Shown in pieces: positions 61,031 to 64,000 of a stretch of DNA of 64,000 nt. The translations under genes and the position numbers were made by a program. The notes under the pieces were generated by a model that saw only the letters and a list, made by a program, of their open reading frames with translations, did not search any database and had not been told where the DNA came from. The stretch is from Streptomyces paludis (lineage in GTDB: Bacteria; Actinomycetota; Actinomycetes; Streptomycetales; Streptomycetaceae), in NCBI RefSeq assembly GCF_003344965.1, contig NZ_CP031194.1, positions 4,030,001-4,094,000 of the forward strand, written 5' to 3'. How positions within the stretch are numbered: position 1 is the first letter of the stretch; every line of letters starts with the position of its first letter.

Positions 61031-63307
61031 CTACTTCACCGGCTCGGGCTCCTGCTCCGGCTCGCTCTCCACCGGCTCCGTCCGTACCGAATCCAGCAGC
61101 AGCTGCGCCACATCCACCACCTGGAGCGACTCCTTCGCCTGGACGCCCGTGGCGGAGCCACTGTCAGATGCTGCCTTCTTGCCGTTGACGGAGTCCGTCA
61201 GCATCACCAGGCAGAACGGGCACGCCGTCGACACGATGTCCGGGTTCAGCGAAAGGGCCTCGTCGACACGCTCGTTGTTGACGCGCTTGCCGATCCGCTC
61301 CTCCATCCACATCCGCGCGCCGCCCGCGCCGCAGCAGAAGCCCCGCTCCTTGTGGCGGTGCATCTCCTGCTGCCGCAGACCGGGAACGGACGACATGATC
61401 TCGCGCGGCGGCGTGTAGATCTTGTTGTGCCGGCCCAGATAGCACGGGTCGTGGTACGTGATCAGGCCCTCGACCGGGGTCACCGGGATCAGCCGGCCCT
61501 CGTCGATCAGGTGCTGGAGCAGCTGGGTGTGGTGGATGACCTCGTACTCGCCGCCGAGCTGCGGGTACTCGTTGGCGATGGTGTTGAAGCAGTGCGGGCA
61601 GGTCGCGACGATCTTCTTCGACGCCTTCGGTTTCCGCGTCGCCGGGTCCTCGTCGTCCTCGCCGTACGCCATGTTGAGCATCGCGACGTTCTCCTGGCCG
61701 AGCTGCTGGAAGAGTGGCTCGTTGCCCAGGCGGCGCGCGGAATCACCGGTGCACTTCTCGTCGCCGCCCATGATCGCGAACTTCACGCCCGCGATGTGCA
61801 GCAGCTCCGCGAACGCCTTCGTCGTCTTCTTCGCCCGGTCCTCCAGCGCGCCCGCGCAGCCGACCCAGTAGAGGTAGTCGACCTCGCTCAGGTCCTCGAC
61901 GTCCTTGCCGACGACCGGGACCTCGAAGTCGACCTCCTTGGTCCACTCGACGCGCTGCTTCTTGGCGAGCCCCCAGGGGTTGCCCTTCTTCTCCAGGTTC
62001 TTGAGCATCGTGCCCGCCTCGCTGGGGAACGCGGACTCGATCATCACCTGGTAGCGCCGCATGTCGACGATGTGGTCGATGTGCTCGATGTCCACCGGGC
62101 ACTGCTCCACGCACGCGCCGCACGTCGTGCACGACCACAGGACGTCCGGGTCGATGACGCCGTTCTCCTCCAGCGTCCCGATCAGCGGGCGCTCCGCCTC
62201 CGCGAGCGCCGCCGCGGGGACGCCCGCGAGCTGCTCCGCCGACGCCTTCTCCTCGCCCTCCATGGTCTTTCCGCCACCGGCCAGCAGATACGGCGCCTTG
62301 GCGTGCGCGTGGTCGCGCAGGGACATGATCAGCAGCTTGGGGGAGAGCGGCTTGCCGGTGTTCCAGGCCGGGCACTGCGACTGGCAGCGCCCGCACTCCG
62401 TGCAGGTCGAGAAGTCCAGCAGGCCCTTCCACGAGAACTGCTCCACCTGCGAGACACCGAAGACGTCGTCGTCGCCCGGCTCCTCGAAGTCGATCTCCTT
62501 GCCGCCGCTGGTCATCGGCTGGAGCGCGCCCAGGGCCGTACCGCCGTCCGCCTCCCGCTTGAACCAGATGTTGGGGAAGGCGAGGAAGCGGTGCCAGGCG
62601 ACGCCCATGTCGGTCTTGAGCGCGACCGTGATCATCCAGATGAAGGAGGTCGCGATCTTGAGGGCGGCGAAGAAGTACGTGAGGTTCTGGAGGGTGCTGA
62701 AGCTGAGCCCCTTGAGGGCGGCGACCAGCGGATACGAGACGAAGAACGACGCCTCGTAGTGGTCGACGCCGTGCTGGGCGCCCTCCAGGGCGTGCAGCAT
62801 CATGATGCACGTACCGACGATGAGGATGACGGCCTCGACGAAGTACGCCTGGCCGAAGTTGGAGCCCGCGAAGCGGGACTTGCGGCCGGCCTTGCCGGGC
62901 GTGCTCAGCTGCCGGACGACGATCAGGGTCAGGATGCCGAGCACGGTCATCAGGCCGAGGAACTCGACGAAGACGTTGTACGGCGCCCATTCGCCGATGA
63001 CCGGCAGCAGCCAGTCGGCCTTGAACAGCTGGCCGACGGCGTTGACGATCGTCAGGAGCAGCGAGAAGAAGCCGATCGCCACGAACCAGTGCGCCACACC
63101 GACGACGCCCCAGCGGTTCATACGGGTGTGGCCGAGGAACTCCTTGGCCACGGTGAGGGTGCGCTGCGCGGGGTCGTCGGTGCGCGAGCCGGCGGGTACG
63201 GGCTGGCCGAGCCGCACGAAGCGGTAGATCTGGGCGATGGCACGGGCGAACAGCGCCAGGCCGACCACGATCAGGACCAGCGACACGATGATCGCGGCGA
63301 GTTGCAT
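61031..63307 (-). CDS. Membrane iron-sulfur oxidoreductase (EtfD-like)
   Basis: A 758-residue protein. Residues 1-250 contain about five or six membrane helices (IIVSLVLIVVGLALFARAI, WFVAIGFFSLLLTIV and others). Next come two 4Fe-4S ferredoxin motifs (CTECGRCQSQCP and CTTCGACVEQCP) and two CCG domains (HDPCYLGRHN, then GFCCGAGGARMW). The layout matches EtfD-type proteins that pass electrons from ETF, hence from acyl-CoA dehydrogenases, to quinone in actinobacteria. It forms a single-gene unit with its own terminator. A FadR/TetR-like palindrome lies upstream. Confidence 0.88.
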   Translation of the reverse strand: MQLAAIIVSLVLIVVGLALFARAIAQIYRFVRLGQPVPAGSRTDDPAQRTLTVAKEFLGHTRMNRWGVVGVAHWFVAIGFFSLLLTIVNAVGQLFKADWLLPVIGEWAPYNVFVEFLGLMTVLGILTLIVVRQLSTPGKAGRKSRFAGSNFGQAYFVEAVILIVGTCIMMLHALEGAQHGVDHYEASFFVSYPLVAALKGLSFSTLQNLTYFFAALKIATSFIWMITVALKTDMGVAWHRFLAFPNIWFKREADGGTALGALQPMTSGGKEIDFEEPGDDDVFGVSQVEQFSWKGLLDFSTCTECGRCQSQCPAWNTGKPLSPKLLIMSLRDHAHAKAPYLLAGGGKTMEGEEKASAEQLAGVPAAALAEAERPLIGTLEENGVIDPDVLWSCTTCGACVEQCPVDIEHIDHIVDMRRYQVMIESAFPSEAGTMLKNLEKKGNPWGLAKKQRVEWTKEVDFEVPVVGKDVEDLSEVDYLYWVGCAGALEDRAKKTTKAFAELLHIAGVKFAIMGGDEKCTGDSARRLGNEPLFQQLGQENVAMLNMAYGEDDEDPATRKPKASKKIVATCPHCFNTIANEYPQLGGEYEVIHHTQLLQHLIDEGRLIPVTPVEGLITYHDPCYLGRHNKIYTPPREIMSSVPGLRQQEMHRHKERGFCCGAGGARMWMEERIGKRVNNERVDEALSLNPDIVSTACPFCLVMLTDSVNGKKAASDSGSATGVQAKESLQVVDVAQLLLDSVRTEPVESEPEQEPEPVK

Positions 63308-63353
63308 TTCGGGGCTCCTCGGGCCTGCGAGGCGGAAGCTTGATATGAGCTGA

Positions 63354-63367
63354 TTACTAAGCGGTAA
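63354..63367 (-). promoter_or_regulatory. Possible TetR-type operator upstream of the EtfD-like gene
   Basis: TTAC-TAAGCG-GTAA is an interrupted palindrome about 50 bases before the EtfD-like start, also abutting the stop of the sugar transferase gene. It resembles operators of acyl-CoA-responsive TetR regulators in form only. Confidence 0.3.
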
Positions 63368-63368
63368 C

Positions 63369-63938
63369 TTATGGAACTCGTGCTGAGGGTACCCACTTAT
63401 TCCGCCGCAATGTAACGCCCGGTCGGTGATCTGTGTCGCTCAGGTGACCCTGACTCCGACCCTGACCGTAGCCCCGGCCGCGCCGGGCCAGTGCGGCCGG
63501 GGTCGCGGCGAGGACCGCCAGGTCCAGCCCGATCCAGTGGTGCTCCACGTAGTGCTGATCGAGCAGCGCAGGCTCGTCCCACGGCAGCGCCGAGTCCCGC
63601 CGTACCTGCGCCAGACCCGTCAGGCCGGGCCGTACGAGCTGACGCCAGGGCGCCGCCGCCCGGGGGGTGCCCGCCGGCAGCGGGGCCGGGCCGACCAGGG
63701 AGAGATCGCCGCGTACGACATGGGGCAGCCGGGACAGCAGGTCCAGCCGGTAGCGGCGGGTGCGCAGGGAACTCAGCGGGAAGGTTTGTCCGTTGAGTCC
63801 CGTGTGCGGGACGCGCACGAAAACACCGCCGGCGGGCCGGGAGAGGGCGACGGCGAGGGCGGCGGTGGCCAGGACAGGGGCCGCCAGCAGGAGCAGGATG
63901 GAACCGAGGGTCAGGTCCAGCAGTCGCTTCGTGGCCAT
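63369..63938 (-). CDS. Bacterial sugar transferase (undecaprenyl-phosphate glycosyl-1-phosphate transferase type)
   Basis: A 189-residue protein: one N-terminal membrane helix (LGSILLLLAAPVLATAALAVAL), then the catalytic region with SLVGPAPLPAG, RPGLTGLAQV and an Asp/Glu-rich helix. The usual KFRSM motif reads LSSLRTRRY, and the domain is shorter than in typical WbaP-like enzymes. It should start a lipid-linked oligosaccharide at the membrane. The C-terminal 40 residues are basic and low-complexity. Partners would lie beyond the window. Confidence 0.8.
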   Translation of the reverse strand: MATKRLLDLTLGSILLLLAAPVLATAALAVALSRPAGGVFVRVPHTGLNGQTFPLSSLRTRRYRLDLLSRLPHVVRGDLSLVGPAPLPAGTPRAAAPWRQLVRPGLTGLAQVRRDSALPWDEPALLDQHYVEHHWIGLDLAVLAATPAALARRGRGYGQGRSQGHLSDTDHRPGVTLRRNKWVPSARVP

Positions 63939-64000
63939 GAATGACCGTTCTGTTGCGTTTCCTTAGGCTTTGGTACGGAACGATCCCAGGCGGGGCCGCG

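Noticed and set aside
60971..63343. A 790-codon plus-strand frame opposite the EtfD-like gene
   Set aside because: Composition is Arg/Leu/Asp repeats typical of antisense shadows, while the minus strand has clear Fe-S and membrane motifs.
1..64000. CRISPR arrays
   Set aside because: No series of regularly spaced 25-40 bp repeats was seen; the few tandem repeats are short and contiguous.

Overview
The window is high-GC actinomycete DNA, almost certainly Streptomyces. The signs are strong third-position GC, many GTG starts, ATGA or GTGA stop/start overlaps, an MbtH-paired NRPS, XRE/TPR regulators and a dcd/phosphoribosyltransferase pair. Every function is read from protein motifs and context; no database search was possible.

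Layout. (1) 1-4390: chromosome-like left flank with an NmrA-type reductase, an AraC-type regulator, a small basic protein and a collapsed ISL3 transposase. (2) 4398-20717: a segment bounded by two 44-bp copies of the 3' part of a tRNA-Gly gene. It holds a three-module NRPS with MbtH and an ABC exporter, a small secreted protein with duplicated Cys motifs, IS debris and the C-terminal fragment of a tyrosine integrase. (3) 20674-56871: a second segment between the middle copy and the intact tRNA-Gly(CCC) at 56831-56901. Beside the tRNA is a mobile backbone (integrase, excisionase, HTH regulator, DUF3631 ATPase, DUF2637 membrane protein, MobC-like protein, relaxase). Its cargo is a defence-like block (ImmA/IrrE pair, STAS-like/GHKL pair, CBASS, a two-ATPase module), then a roughly 10-kb operon of sugar/shikimate-type enzymes, then a KAS III-like gene. 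(4) 56902-64000: right flank with dcd, a phosphoribosyltransferase, a Yip1 protein, an FG-GAP lipoprotein, an EtfD-like iron-sulfur membrane protein and a sugar transferase.

How it fits together. The three tRNA-Gly copies and two related integrases (one intact, one truncated) indicate two successive insertions into the same tRNA 3' end. The older brought or enclosed the NRPS locus. The younger carries immunity genes and a second biosynthetic locus and looks mobilised by a relaxase rather than a TraB pump. The 35.8-46 kb operon combines a ROK kinase, HAD phosphatase, Gfo/Idh/MocA dehydrogenase and an AHBA-synthase-like aminotransferase, the families of kanosamine and aminoshikimate routes, with EPSP-synthase-like and type I dehydroquinate-dehydratase-like proteins and a DAO-type flavoenzyme. 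I know of no characterised pathway with that combination. The CBASS locus has an E2-E1 fusion and an HNH-SAVED nuclease encoded convergently, and the ATPase pair beside it is a candidate undescribed defence module.
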